Below, one piece after another: positions 49,093 through 60,204 of a stretch of DNA of 64,000 bases; the stretch's first letter is position 1; every line of letters begins with the position of its first letter. Below the pieces are notes generated by a model. The model searched no databases. It saw only the letters and a list, made by a program, of their open reading frames with translations, and had not been told where the DNA came from. This DNA comes from Galdieria partita (Eukaryota; Rhodophyta; Bangiophyceae; Galdieriales; Galdieriaceae). The position numbers and the translations under genes were made by a program. The stretch lies in the NCBI GenBank assembly GCA_025991245.1, contig BQMJ01000034.1, positions 124,001 through 188,000 of the forward strand. The letters are read 5' to 3'.

Positions 49093-50443
49093 ATGAAAAG
49101 ACTTGTTCCCACTGTATATTATCAATGGAACCGTTTACTTGTACAACCTGCAGCTGCACAAGGAAATAAACAAAGTGTAAGAAGACTCAATCTTCATGAA
49201 TATCAATCACAGCAACTTTTATCCAAATACGGAATCCAAGTACCTAAAAGCAAAGTAGCTAAAACTGCAGAAGAAGCCCAAAAGGCAGCTCAAGAGATTG
49301 GAAACGGCCTTCCAGTTGTGGTCAAGGCTCAAGTATTAGCAGGCGGTAGAGGATTGGGTCATTTCTCCAATCAGTTTCAAGGTGGAGTTCATGTTGTGGA
49401 AACTCCTGAAAAGGCTGCACAAGTTGCTTCTCAAATGTTGGGACAAACTTTGATAACCAAACAAACAGGACCTCAAGGAAAGCCTTGTCACTCAGTATTG
49501 ATTGCTGAAAAGATTGCCTCTAAAAGGGAATTATATTTGGCACTTACTTATGATAGAACGGTTCAAGGTCCAGTTGCTATTGTAAGTAGTCGTGGTGGAA
49601 CTTCCATCGAGGATATAGCAAAGGAAGATCCCAACGCTATCAAAACTATTACTTTGGATATTCGAACGGGTATGACGGAAGACAAGACCCAACAAGTGGT
49701 CCAAGGATTGAATATCACTTCCAGTCTACAACAACAAGCTATGGATCAAGTCAACAAGCTCTATCAATTCTTTTATGATAAAGATGTTACTATGTTGGAA
49801 ATCAATCCTTTGGTAGAAACCAATGATGGCCGTTTGGTTTGTGTGGATACTAAAATCAATTTTGATAAGAATGCTGATTTTCGACAAGCAGATATATTTG
49901 CCTTGAGAGATATCACACAGGAAGATCCTCGAGAAGTGAGAGCTGATCAAGTTGGTTTGAATTATATTGGTTTAGATGGGAATATTGGATGTTTAGTAAA
50001 TGGAGCAGGATTAGCCATGGCAACCATGGACGTGATCAAGTTGCATGGAGGTAATCCTGCAAACTTTTTGGATGTGGGTGGAAGTGCGACTGAAGAGCAA
50101 GTAACCGAAGCATTTAAGATACTGACGGGAGATAAACATGTCAAGGCCATTCTAGTCAATATATTTGGAGGTATTATGCGTTGTGATGTGATTGCTCAAG
50201 GAATTGTTCAAGCAGCTCGTAATATTTCCTTGAATATTCCGCTAGTCGTTCGATTACAAGGCAATCAAGTGGAACAAGCTAAAGCTATATTGAAGCAGTC
50301 TCAACTTGCAGTTATTGCTGCGGATGATTTGGAAGAAGCTGCAGAAAAGGTAATAGTAGTCGATGATTCTATTGATAGAAACTGAATATTGGATAATAAT
50401 CATATAGGCTGTACAATCTGCAAAACAATCTATGCAAGGATAA
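49093..50443 (+). CDS. SUCLA2: Succinyl-CoA ligase beta subunit, mitochondrial
   Basis: Exons 49093..50349 and 50408..50443 give 430 residues. Residues 1-30 form a basic, hydroxylated presequence (MKRLVPTVYYQWNRLLVQP). The core is the ATP-grasp fold of SucC: NLHEYQSQQLLSKYGI, VVKAQVLAGGRG, then LEINPLVE, GCLVNGAGLAMATMD, NFLDVGGSATEEQV and VNIFGGIMRCDVIAQG. It works with the alpha subunit in the TCA cycle, making ATP or GDP-linked nucleotide from succinyl-CoA. The last exon is only 36 nt (AVQSAKQSMQG); without the intron the tail would read VIVVDDSIDRN. Its ATG is 38 bases from the divergent trehalose gene ATG. Confidence 0.95.
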
Positions 50444-50463
50444 GCTGTACATCTATAAATATA

Positions 50464-51021
50464 TTATAGAAATGGAATTCCACTCCAAACTTTGTTTTGA
50501 TATTCCTTATAAGAACAACCATAAAAGCCTATGAGAGTACTTTCTTCCAAAGTTATTCTGTTTTGAAAAAACTTCCAACTAAGAAAGGTAAAAAGTAGAC
50601 AAGAAATAGGATTGCACAACATAACTTGTGTTCCTATACACCATACAAACCAACCACAGTAAGCAGGATGTCTTATCCACCGATAGATTCCTTTGGTGAC
50701 TAGTCTATGATGAGTTTCCTTTTGGGTACGTATGCGATGACTAAAACAAGAACCTAAAGTGAACATACCCCATTTTCTAATTACTTCACCTAAAATAACG
50801 AGTACTGTTCCAACTAGTCTACAATATTTCTCCATTTTTGTTTGTTTTCCAAGAAAATATATTCTCAACACATATTCCATAGTAGCAAATAACATAGCGC
50901 CTACATAAGGAAGACTTAACAAAGTGGAACTCCAAGAAAGCTCCTTTCGACAATAGACATAAATAAATAGCCATTCTGATAAGTGAAAAGTCAATAAAGT
51001 AATCAAAAAGGCAAAATACAT
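50464..51021 (-). CDS. ICMT: Isoprenylcysteine carboxyl methyltransferase (ICMT/STE14)
   Basis: A single exon of 185 residues with about five hydrophobic helices. The C-terminal signature is the SAM- and substrate-binding block of the family: SHRIRTQKETHHRLVTKGIY, then RWIRHPAYCGWFVWCIGTQV, and the conserved tail EESTLIGFYGCSYKEYQNKVWSGIPF. It methylates the C-terminal prenyl-cysteine of CaaX proteins in the ER membrane. It is shorter than animal ICMT (about 280) because N-terminal helices are fewer, close to plant and yeast lower limits. The stop lies 20 bases from the convergent succinyl-CoA ligase stop. A CaaX-ended protein is encoded 8 kb away. Confidence 0.92.
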   Translation of the reverse strand: MYFAFLITLLTFHLSEWLFIYVYCRKELSWSSTLLSLPYVGAMLFATMEYVLRIYFLGKQTKMEKYCRLVGTVLVILGEVIRKWGMFTLGSCFSHRIRTQKETHHRLVTKGIYRWIRHPAYCGWFVWCIGTQVMLCNPISCLLFTFLSWKFFQNRITLEESTLIGFYGCSYKEYQNKVWSGIPFL

Positions 51022-51032
51022 CTCAACAGTTA

Positions 51033-53365
51033 TTATTCTTTATAGTGTTTATGTTGATTCAAGTCAAAGGAAGGAATGGTCCAATGCATGAAGACATCGT
51101 CATCGTCTTCTTCTCTGATCCATTGACTCGGCCAACTTTGCTTCTCTATTTCTTCAACTTGTGCTACTCCTGAATCCATTTCTTTCCAACTTCTCATACC
51201 ATGACTGTCTTCAAGTGCAAGAGTCTTAATAAACCAATCACTGCTACTCTCTGAAGAAGCATACAACATGTCTTCAGGCCATTCGTAATAAAAACTACCA
51301 TTCCATAATGGATTATTCGATAAAGGCTCCAAAGAAGGTGACGAATTGGAAAAGGTTTGGTCCACTTGGGTTGATTGTAAAAACGGACTCGGCCATTCTT
51401 CTCCTAAACGATAAAGTTCATCATTGGCAATTGTCCAATCTTCCTCTTTCTGAGAATAGAATTGTGCCATTTCCTCATGATGTCTTATTTCCTATTTCAA
51501 TAATCATTCCAATATATGCATATCTATATCAACAATCATTCAACTACTTACTCCTTTCTCATTATCATCTAAAGGTATACTCGAGTCCACTCTACATTCA
51601 GGTTCCGTAGTAGAAAACATCCAAATACGTTCCTTCTCATCTGAGAATCCAATCATATTGCCTTGAATTGAAGAAGATGGTATATATCCATAAGGACCCA
51701 ACATTAAATTGACTCGATTGCGTTCACTAGGTTCTTCTGTTACTTGACTTGGATCAAAAGAATCCCCATCAATTATCTTCTTATGTCTCTGAGAAATACT
51801 ATTGTTGGACATCCAAGTAAGATTATCTGTTGTTGTGATAGAAACTTGAGAATCCACATGTTCTACATTCTCTCGTTTGTAGGGATGCGTATTATGTTCA
51901 TCACAAGGGCCATCTCTCGTTCGTTTTCTTTGATTGTTTTGAGTAGAAAAAGAAGACTGCGATAAACCAGGCGAGGAAGAACGCGAAGTACATTGCGTCA
52001 TTCTACGCTTCCAATCAGACGAATAAGATTGATTGGACTCTTTTTGAGAGACAACTCTGTCCCAATAATTCTTATTACAGCTCTCCATCTTCTGTAGCAT
52101 CTTTGTTGGGGCATTCTCTAATAAATCAACATGTCTTCCACTCTCATTGGAGGTTGTTCTCTTTCGCTTCGCCAATCTTCGTGCCAATCGTTTCTGTCTT
52201 GCTTCTTCATTAATAGTATGATCGGGTCCAAAGTACTCTAATAAAATGCCAGCTTCTACCATCAACTCATGCAACCTGTAACTCAACTCCGAGCCTCGAG
52301 CACGGGGTAAAAAACATAAGCGTTGCATTTCCTTTACCTTTTCGAGCTCAACCAAACTTCTTTCTAAAGGTTCAATGCAACTATAAAAGGAGTTGGTATG
52401 TTCTTCTAAAATATGACCTGTACGAACTTCATATTGAGTAAAACGTTGATTTCCTCTATACTCTCCAATATAAAGTTGTTGCAAAAGTTGAAAACTCTTT
52501 CTTGTCGCTTCTTTGTTCTTTCTCCATGTCTTATCATAAAATAACTCGGGCAGGTTATCTTGTATCCCTAAAGGGGATTCGATACGACCTTTCGTGTCAC
52601 TTCTTTTACCAGAAATAGACGGGGGCTCTTGCATACCATTCTGTTTCTGACTGACTTCAGGTAGAGTAGTTCGATAGCCAATTAGCTCAAAGCTTTGTAA
52701 CAACTTATATGGTAGCTTTCCCTCAGGTGGTGCCTCATAAAGTACAAAATATCGTGTTCGTTTTCCGTCAGGAAAGAACTAGTGCGCCAAAAATTCAAAA
52801 CGTTGAGCCAAGTTTGCTATTATTGTAACTTACCTTCATCCAAGACGCAGTTACTGTAGAGTTAGAAAACCAAAACAACTAACACATATTAGTGAGCAAT
52901 TCATGAAAACAAGCGAAAAAACAACTAATCATCTTACCTCCAAATATTCCCAATTAGCAGTATCGAAAACAAAACGTCTACAAGTAGGAACTGCGCTGGA
53001 CGGACTGTTCAGACCGTGGGTTTCACTAAAGGACTGGAATGACAACGTGTCTCAACTCCTTACTACAAATAAAGCGATATACTTACGTAGCCGAGAAGAA
53101 TGGAGTCCACCATACCAATTGGTTGTAACATAACTAGCGAGTTGGTTGAAATGATTCCTTGCGACTTTGCAAGGAAACAAGTTGCTTCATCGATAGCTGT
53201 AGCTGGGACCGCTGTTTCTTGACGACAAAGGAGCCATTCTGCAACTACTTCGTGGTGCAAAAGTCGAAGGGAAAATCCCTCCACTGTGGTTTCTGCCAAC
53301 AACCTGGTGTTTGTGCACTTGTAGTCGTCCCAAGACACCGGAGTCTTTCCGTGTTCTTCAAACAT
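51033..53365 (-). CDS. Unassigned protein, polar and basic, possibly nuclear
   Basis: Five exons (53365..53116, 53050..52938, 52878..52834, 52778..51552, 51491..51033) give 697 residues with consistent phases. The first ~190 residues are ordered-looking (SLRLLHHEVVAEWLLCRQE, FDTANWEYLE, FFPDGKRTRYFVLYEAPPEG). A helical region follows (ATRKSFQLLQQLYIGEYRG, LERSLVELEKVKEMQRL), then a basic stretch QKRLARRLAKRKRT that could be a nuclear signal, and a long Ser-rich acidic tail. I recognise no family. The first junction (65-nt intron 53115-53051) is the weakest; the others have strong donors. The stop lies 11 bases from the ICMT start, same strand. Confidence 0.55.
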
Positions 53366-53843
53366 AAAAAAGCTTTTTGGGTTTCTTTACTTTATCGTTT
53401 GTAAATATTGCACTAGAGTTGTTTTTGTCAATGATTCACTTTTGTTGTAACCAACAATATCTCCAATCCAATCCAAACGAGTTGTTCTTTCCTATCTGGA
53501 AGTTATGTGAATGGAGTGATTGAAATCCTCCGATTGAGCCCAGAATAAGTCTTTTGGACGTCCCTTCCAGAAAGATAATAATATCTTGATGGCTTTCATA
53601 AATATCGTCCATCATCACCAATTGCTTTCAATCCAACAGAATGAGAATGGATATATTTTTGATAGGGAAAACATATACCTAATGAAGCATTTCTCTCAAT
53701 AGTTTTCTTTCTTTGAAAACATACAGTCCACTCTTTTTGTCTGGGAACCCTACTTATCCCCCCATTAGATTTACGAGGGTGCGTCAAGTGGCCCTCCAAC
53801 TCAGAAGAGGATTTCCTATCGACTATTCTTCGATAAATGCAGC
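53366..53843. other. Divergent intergenic region
   Basis: The 478 bases lie between the unassigned gene and MnmG. Minus-strand frames of about 60 and 110 codons occur but show no domain or splice partner. No RNA gene is visible. Confidence 0.4.
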
Positions 53844-56072
53844 ATGTCGGATGGTTGTCTATTCTGTGCTTCTGCTTGGTTGACCTATCCACGAATAAGA
53901 AGTCTTGGTACTTTTCAAAGACATATTTCATATAGGATATTTACCCATGCAAATAAGAGAAAACTTCAATCCTTTCCAAGTCATCCAAAATGGCTTTGTT
54001 CAGCAAGTGACAAAGTATTTGATGTTGTTGTAGTGGGTGCTGGTCACGCAGGTTGTGAAGCTGCTTTAGCATCTGCAAAAATGGGGGCAAGAACTTTATT
54101 GCTTGGTCTTAATTTGGATAGAATCGCTTGGCAGCCTTGTAATCCTGCAGTGGGAGGTCCCGCAAAGTCAACTTTGGTTCGCGAAGTAGATGCTTTGGGT
54201 GGCTGGATTGGGAAACTAGCAGACAGGACTTATTTACAAAGAAGAATATTGAACAAGAGTAAAGGTCCCGCGGTATGGGCACTTCGAGCGCAAACGGATA
54301 AACGTGAATATTCAGAAAAGATGAGACAAATATTGGATGAAACAGACAATCTTGTTCTTCGTGAAGGAATGGTTACAGATATTCTAACAGGTCCCAACGG
54401 AGAAATAACTGGAGTAGAAACATATTTTGGAGGTTCTTTTCTTACCAAAGCAGTAGTTTTGACTACGGGGACTTTTCTTGGTGGAATGATTTGGGTTGGT
54501 TCCAAAAGTATGCCAGCGGGTAGAGCAGGGGAGATGGCTTCTTTTGGTTTGAACGATACTTTGAAACGATTTGGATACCAAATTGGTAGACTAAAGACAG
54601 GAACACCAGCCAGAGTAGACTCCAGAAGTGTCCAGTATGAAGCCATGGAACCACAATATTCAGATATAGAAGATCATTGGTTTAGTTTTGATGACCGTGA
54701 ATGGAATCCAAGAGAAACTGTTCCTTGTTATCTTACAAGAACAACTGCAAAAACGCATCAAATTATTCGAGACAATTTGCATAAGACTCCCAAATATGGT
54801 GGATTTATGACTTCTGTAGGTCCTCGATATTGTCCTTCTATTGAAGATAAGATTGTTCGTTTTGCGGATAAAGAGACACATCCCATATTTATTGAACCAG
54901 AAGGTCGTTCTATTCATGAAGTTTATATACAAGTATGACATTTTGGAAGAATTAGTGAAAGAGTTCATATGATATTAGGGTTTTTCGACAGGAATGCCTG
55001 AAGATATTCAATTGGAAATGTTACAAAGTATTCCAGGCTTGGAAAATTGTAAAATGGTTCGTCCAGCTTATTCGGTTGACTATGATTATATTCCAGCAAC
55101 GCAATTGTTCAATACTTTACAATCCAAAAGGAATGAAGGTCTCTTTCTGGCTGGACAGGTAAGTAGTTGTTATGGGTTGTTATTGTTGTAGATAATCGTT
55201 TTCATAAGATATGCGGAACGACTGGTTATGAAGAAGCTGCAGCTCAAGGAATTTTGGCTGGAATCAACGCTTCCTTATTTGTACAGAGGAAACCACTTGT
55301 TTCTTTGTCCAGGTCAAGTTCATTTATAGGTACTATGATTGATGACCTTTGCACGAAAGAACTTAGAGAACCTTATCGAGTGTTAACATCTCGTTCCGAA
55401 TATCGATTGTTATTAAGAGCAGACAATGCAGATGAGCGACTTGTTCCTTTAGGAAGAGAATTGGGATTGGTAGATGACTATTGTTGGAATTTGTATCGAG
55501 AAAAGTACGATCGCATCAACAAAGAATTGCAAAGGTTATCTGAGGTTAGAGTGAAATGCAATGATTGGTTAGCACGACGGTTAGAAACGGAAGAAGATAT
55601 CAAAATACTTAACTCGACAACTTTATCGGAATTATTAAAGAAACCAGGTTTTCATTATAGTCACTTGAAACAGTATGGAGTGAGCAACGAAGAATTGGCC
55701 AATTTATTTGAAGAGGAAAGTGTGGAAACTCGAATCAAATATTCGGGATATTTGCAACGGCAAGAAGACGAGATTCGAAAACTATCCAAGTCCATGAATA
55801 TGATTATTCCAGTGGATATCGATTATACTCGTATGACTGCAATGCGAAAAGAAGCGATTGAAAAGCTTTGTCAATTCCGTCCTAGTACTATAGGACAAGC
55901 TTCCAGATTGGGTGGAGTTAACCCAAATGACATTTCTATCTTATTGGTTTATTTAGAACGTCAGAAAATGATATCCACTAGCAAAGATTGGAATCATGAA
56001 GGGTCTTCTCATGGAGAGAAAATTCATTATCCTATTGAAGAATCATTAGCCAATAGTGGCACAGTCTTCTAG
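53844..56072 (+). CDS. MTO1: tRNA uridine-5-carboxymethylaminomethyl enzyme MnmG (GidA/MTO1), organellar
   Basis: Three exons (53844..54932, 54979..55158, 55209..56072) give 710 residues. After a ~55-residue basic leader the FAD-binding motif is [21 protein letters not shown], followed by [50 protein letters not shown], then [19 protein letters not shown] and the C-terminal helical domain [17 protein letters not shown]. With MnmE it modifies the wobble uridine of certain tRNAs. Eukaryotic copies act in mitochondria or plastids, so the leader is read as a targeting peptide. Length is slightly above bacterial GidA (about 630), explained by that leader. Confidence 0.95.
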
Positions 56073-56140
56073 GAATGCACTTGTCACTCTCTCATAAAAC
56101 AAGGCTCTCTGTTTTCTCTCTCTATCGTAGATTCATTCCT

Positions 56141-56982
56141 TCATTTCTTCGGTATCGAATCGGAAAACTCGTTCCATCTACGTCTTTCTAGAGGTGTTTT
56201 GGGAGTCAAAAACATATCTATCAAATAGGAAAATAATGCAAACGAAATACAGCCTTGTAAAGCCGCACGAAAGCCATTATTCCACGAAAAGAAAGCACCA
56301 GAACCACAAGCACCAACCACATTGTTATATTTATCATCCTTTCCTCGCACAACTTTCGACGCCGACTGTAGACAGGCATATATAGCAGATATTGCACCCC
56401 AAGTTCGTCCACTAATAGCTGCTTCTTTCCAAGCTCCTCCAAAAGATTTGGAACTTACCCCTCCTTGAACAAGTCCAAATATGCCACCCATAAAAGCACC
56501 ATTGGCAAAACTCAACGCTGTCGCAGAACAAACTTGCATCACCTTGTCTCTTAGTGACCTGAGTGAAACCCTGTCAGGAAACGCCAATTCTCAATAAGAG
56601 ATACTTACAAAGGTACTGCAATGGTACTTGGAAGAATCTTTCTCGTTTCTGTAGCATGTACAAAAGGCGCCTTGGGAAAGTAGCTTTTGGAAGTCGTCAC
56701 CGTGGAGATAAAAACGTGTTTATCAACAGGAAGCCTATATTGAGTAGGTTCATATATCCACTTGTCATGAGCACTTGGCAACCAATCTACAACACAAGTG
56801 TTTCTAACACCAACTCCAGAGCATTGGATAGGCTTTCTACAACAAGCATAATATTGCATGGAAGAGAGATCCGAAAAAAGAGAAAGAAAAGATTGCGATG
56901 CAATCGAATGCCAATCAGTGGTTTGTGTTGTATACTGGTCAAAAGAATAGTTATCCAAGTTTGAACCAGAAAAGCTGCTCAT
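56141..56982 (-). CDS. Tim17/Tim22/Tim23-family membrane protein with N-terminal extension
   Basis: Exons 56982..56609 and 56570..56141 give 267 residues, joined by a 38-nt intron, the shortest in the window. The last ~130 residues show the family pattern of four short Gly-rich helices: ALSFANGAFMGGIFGLVQGG, then GRTWGAISAIYACLQSASKVVRGKDDKYNNVVGACGSGA split over helices 2 and 3, and ALQGCISFALFSYLIDM. The R..DD.N..V.G block between helices 2 and 3 is diagnostic. The first ~125 residues are Ser- and Cys-containing and unrecognised. Such proteins are import channels or organelle carriers; which membrane is unknown. The second exon has no ATG before its core, supporting the splice. The first exon overlaps a plus-strand frame at 56898. 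Confidence 0.7.
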
Positions 56983-57362
56983 TATTCATACCAAGTTGTG
57001 GTGTTCGATTGTCCAGTCGTGGACATCTTTTATGTTTTTTCAATACTTGTTTGGTGTCTCATAATTCTCCTCTTGAAACTGGAGACTTGAAAGTGGGATT
57101 TCGGTCCTCTTCTTCTGTAGTTTATATATCTTACAATCACGAAACGGACTGGACAAAAGTATGTAATTGTTTATATCGTTGGTCTCGTTGTTGGGATGGG
57201 TTGCAAGTCACAGAATATTTGGACCAAGTTGCAAAGCTATGTGAGGAAGAGGGCCGAGAGGACTTGCAACTGTTATGGAGAATTGCTCGGCGTGGTTGGA
57301 AAGTTCGAAATTCAGCTGTCTGGGAACTATTGCAGGAAGCCATTCTATTGCCAGAAACTTGA
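56898..57362 (+). CDS. Small hypothetical protein
   Basis: A 154-codon frame starting with ATG. The first half is Ser-rich; the second half looks like a folded helical protein (DWTKVCNCLYRWSRCWDGL, VTEYLDQVAKLCEEEGRED, LQLLWRIARRGWKVRNSAVWEL). I recognise no family. Its first 85 bases lie antisense to the first exon of the Tim-like gene, so either the true start is further in through an unseen exon or the two 5' ends overlap. Possible chance frame. Confidence 0.42.
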   Translation: MQSNANQWFVLYTGQKNSYPSLNQKSCSLFIPSCGVRLSSRGHLLCFFNTCLVSHNSPLETGDLKVGFRSSSSVVYISYNHETDWTKVCNCLYRWSRCWDGLQVTEYLDQVAKLCEEEGREDLQLLWRIARRGWKVRNSAVWELLQEAILLPET

Positions 57363-57451
57363 AAGTTTTGTTTGTTCAAGTCTCTTTATTCTACTACAGC
57401 GGGTTGAACAACTCCGGAGAAGAATATATTTCAAACGAGTGAGATAAACTA

Positions 57452-58852
57452 TTATCTTTGAGCCATTTGTAGTATTTCTGCCAAAGCAATGGGTCTGTTT
57501 TCCTTCCAAGATTGAGCTGCAGCTAAGGCAGCAACTACGGGTGCTCTTCCATCCTTTCCGTTTACAGGCGATGGTGTTCCTTTTCGTAACATTTCTAGAA
57601 AAGCCTGCATAATATGAATATATGCCTTTTCATATCTATCCATGAAAAAAGAGTGTGGTCGACTTTGATGAAGACCTTGTTCATTGCTCCATATGACTTG
57701 ATTAGGAGAAATATTGTTTCCTAGTAACGACCCTTTGGAACCAAAAACTTCTATTCGTTGATCATAACCATAACTACAACGACGACTATTATCGATGGTA
57801 CCCATACTTCCATTTTTCATCCGTAAATGAATAATAACGGTATCCAAATCCTTCGCTTGTTTGGCTTCATCATCAAATGCATTTCCACTTACAAATACTT
57901 GTTCAATTTCACTCCCAGTTATAAATCTTGCCATATCAAAGTCATGACTAGTCATATCCAAAAATATTCCACCACTATTGGCCAAATACTCTGCTGGAGG
58001 TGGAGCAGGGTCTCTGGAATGAATATGGAACATTCGCAACTCTCCAATACAACCATCTTCCACTTGAGCTTTAATAGCCCTAAAGTTGGTGTCGAATCTT
58101 CTTTGAAATCCTATAAACAGACGAACATTCTCCTTCTCTACTACTTGCAGGCAATCATCGATGACAGCAAGATCGTTGGAAATGGGCTTCTCACAAAAGA
58201 TGTCTTTACCTGCTTTGGCAGCATATTTCAACTGCTCAGCATGAAAACGAGTAGGCGAACCAATAACAACTGCTTGGAGTTGGGGATCTTGTAACATTTC
58301 TCGATAATCACTAAACCAACGAGTCTGACATGCGTCAGCAAGTTGTCGACCCACTGATTCTACAGGATCCGCAACTCCTATCAACTTTACTCCTACTTCT
58401 TGAGAAAGTGTCTTTGCATGTATTCTTCCTATTCTTCCACAGCCAACAACTCCAATTCCCAAACTTGATATTGTGTTGTGTGGATCAACTGGACGGGAAG
58501 AAGTAGAGTGATGAGTAGAAGAACAAACTGGATATCGGACTGCTTTCTGATTGCAACCAGAAGAGCGCTTCTCATAAAGGGTACCTTTGTAACGTGAAAT
58601 AAAAATAGAATTGTTATATCTTAGTACACCTGGTTGAACAAACAAACATGTTTGATGACAATGCTCAATGACAACAAAGTTGCAAGCCATTCTAGGAGCA
58701 AAATCCAACAAATGTAATGATGACAACTGACGAGAGGCCAACGGAGCAAGAATGGCAAAGTCTGGCATGTAGTCACAATTCATAGAAAAAGCTTTCTTTT
58801 TCGAAAATATTCCAAATGAAATATAATGATATGTTTGGAAGGACTTGTGCAT
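57452..58852 (-). CDS. Gfo/Idh/MocA-family dehydrogenase (inositol 2-dehydrogenase-like)
   Basis: A single exon of 466 residues. The enzyme core starts near residue 130: Rossmann motif IGVVGCGRIGRIHAKTLS, then VVIGSPTRFHAEQLKYAAKAG, the signature KDIFCEKPIS with catalytic Lys, FIGFQRRFDTNF, and DMTSHDFDMARFITG with the His typical of inositol dehydrogenases. It should oxidise a cyclitol or sugar with NAD(P). The first ~130 residues are unlike any dehydrogenase and rich in Ser, Cys and aromatic residues; they may contain a targeting peptide. A bacterial-type enzyme in a single exon is compatible with old horizontal transfer, but this is inference. Confidence 0.85.
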   Translation of the reverse strand: MHKSFQTYHYISFGIFSKKKAFSMNCDYMPDFAILAPLASRQLSSLHLLDFAPRMACNFVVIEHCHQTCLFVQPGVLRYNNSIFISRYKGTLYEKRSSGCNQKAVRYPVCSSTHHSTSSRPVDPHNTISSLGIGVVGCGRIGRIHAKTLSQEVGVKLIGVADPVESVGRQLADACQTRWFSDYREMLQDPQLQAVVIGSPTRFHAEQLKYAAKAGKDIFCEKPISNDLAVIDDCLQVVEKENVRLFIGFQRRFDTNFRAIKAQVEDGCIGELRMFHIHSRDPAPPPAEYLANSGGIFLDMTSHDFDMARFITGSEIEQVFVSGNAFDDEAKQAKDLDTVIIHLRMKNGSMGTIDNSRRCSYGYDQRIEVFGSKGSLLGNNISPNQVIWSNEQGLHQSRPHSFFMDRYEKAYIHIMQAFLEMLRKGTPSPVNGKDGRAPVVAALAAAQSWKENRPIALAEILQMAQR

Positions 58853-59038
58853 ATATCATTTTTCATTTGAATTCAGAGCCAAGTACTTTCTCAAAATTCT
58901 AAAATCTTGCATCTATAGATATATCAACAAAAGTCTTGCAAACTAGTCTTCATCAACAGCCAATAGAAAAAACCAACAAAACATACAATAACAATTGGAT
59001 AATTAGAAAATGGCGCGATTCTCGTGATTTTGAAAAAA

Positions 59039-60021
59039 ATGCCAATTGCTGCGAAACATGTTTCTCCTTCTCCAGCTTTACGAAAACTTTGTGAGACCAA
59101 CGACGAAAACGAACTAACCGAACAAGTCAAGCAAGAAGTTATTCAAGAGTTGGTAGATACTTGGGAATTCGGTAGGGCCGTGAATGTCAACTACACTTTG
59201 GATAAAGGTAAGGAGAGAATGGGTATATTTGGATACATTGAAAACTGACTTGCAACTTTCTAGCTGCCGTAGCTGGTGCTGCTGGTAAGTTTATCACTCA
59301 TAAGGAATATTTTACAGCATATTGACAAAATCTTAGTAAACGAAAAGGCAGTCGTAGAGTATCTTCAAGCGCGTGCACAATCTTTATGTGATATGGGTTT
59401 ATTGGATGAACAAGGTATGCACGCGATACTACAAGGAAGATTACAAAAGAGAGACAGCGCTTATGAGGTACGAATAACATTATTCATTTATTGTAAATGT
59501 TGAGTTGTCGTTTGAAAAAGGACATTGAAAATGCAGTCAATGCTCATTGGCCTCCCAGGAAAAGAAAATCGTCAAACCAACAAACGGAAGCAACTACAGA
59601 TGACTTGCAACAACTATCCATGGATGATATAACTAATAAGATAACTCCTTCAAAATCCCATAGGGATAGACGAGCTACCATTATGGCATTAGGAGATGCC
59701 TTTACACAAGCATATGACAATATCATTTACCATGGAAAGCAATCCAAGCTATCGAAACCTCTCGATAACCGTTTGGCTTTCATACAGTCAAAAGCAAAAG
59801 AGACTCCTTCAACAACTCAACATTGCAATATGAAGAATACAAGTTGTTGTAACGATATCATGGATCAATCCAGTTATTCTCATATGAACCACTCAAATCC
59901 TGATCATTCAAACCTAAGTTATCGAGATGCATCATATTCATCCTTTAAGACGCCGACAAAAAGTACAAAACCTCCACGTAGCAGTGTCACTGAAAACCGC
60001 CAGTGTTGCGTTTTGCAGTAA
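59039..60021 (+). CDS. Hypothetical protein ending in a CaaX motif
   Basis: Four exons (59039..59207, 59264..59284, 59337..59467, 59521..60021) give 273 residues; the second is a 21-nt microexon. Residues about 20-110 are helical (ELTEQVKQEVIQELVDTWEFG, KAVVEYLQARAQSLCDMGLL). The C-terminal half is polar with Ser, Asn and Thr and a basic patch SKSHRDRRATIMALGDAF. The last residues are CCVLQ: C-V-L-Q is a CaaX box with Gln, typical for farnesylation, preceded by a Cys that could be palmitoylated. It should therefore sit on a membrane after prenylation, cleavage and methylation. I recognise no family. Confidence 0.62.
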
Positions 60022-60204
60022 AGGGTACAAGGAATATAGAGATCACTTAGTTATCATAAGGGATTGTTGAATACTACTAATAGGATACTAGTAAAGTCTG
60101 TACTATATTCAAAAAGAGCGTACTAGTCAAGAGTAGCAATTTGAATCAATTCTTGTGCATATTTATATTAGGGTTGTACAAGGAAACAATGGAATGAATT
60201 CATT

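Noticed and set aside
53436-53931. Minus-strand frames of about 60 and 110 codons next to MnmG
   Set aside because: Partly antisense to the MnmG leader, no domain, no splice partners.
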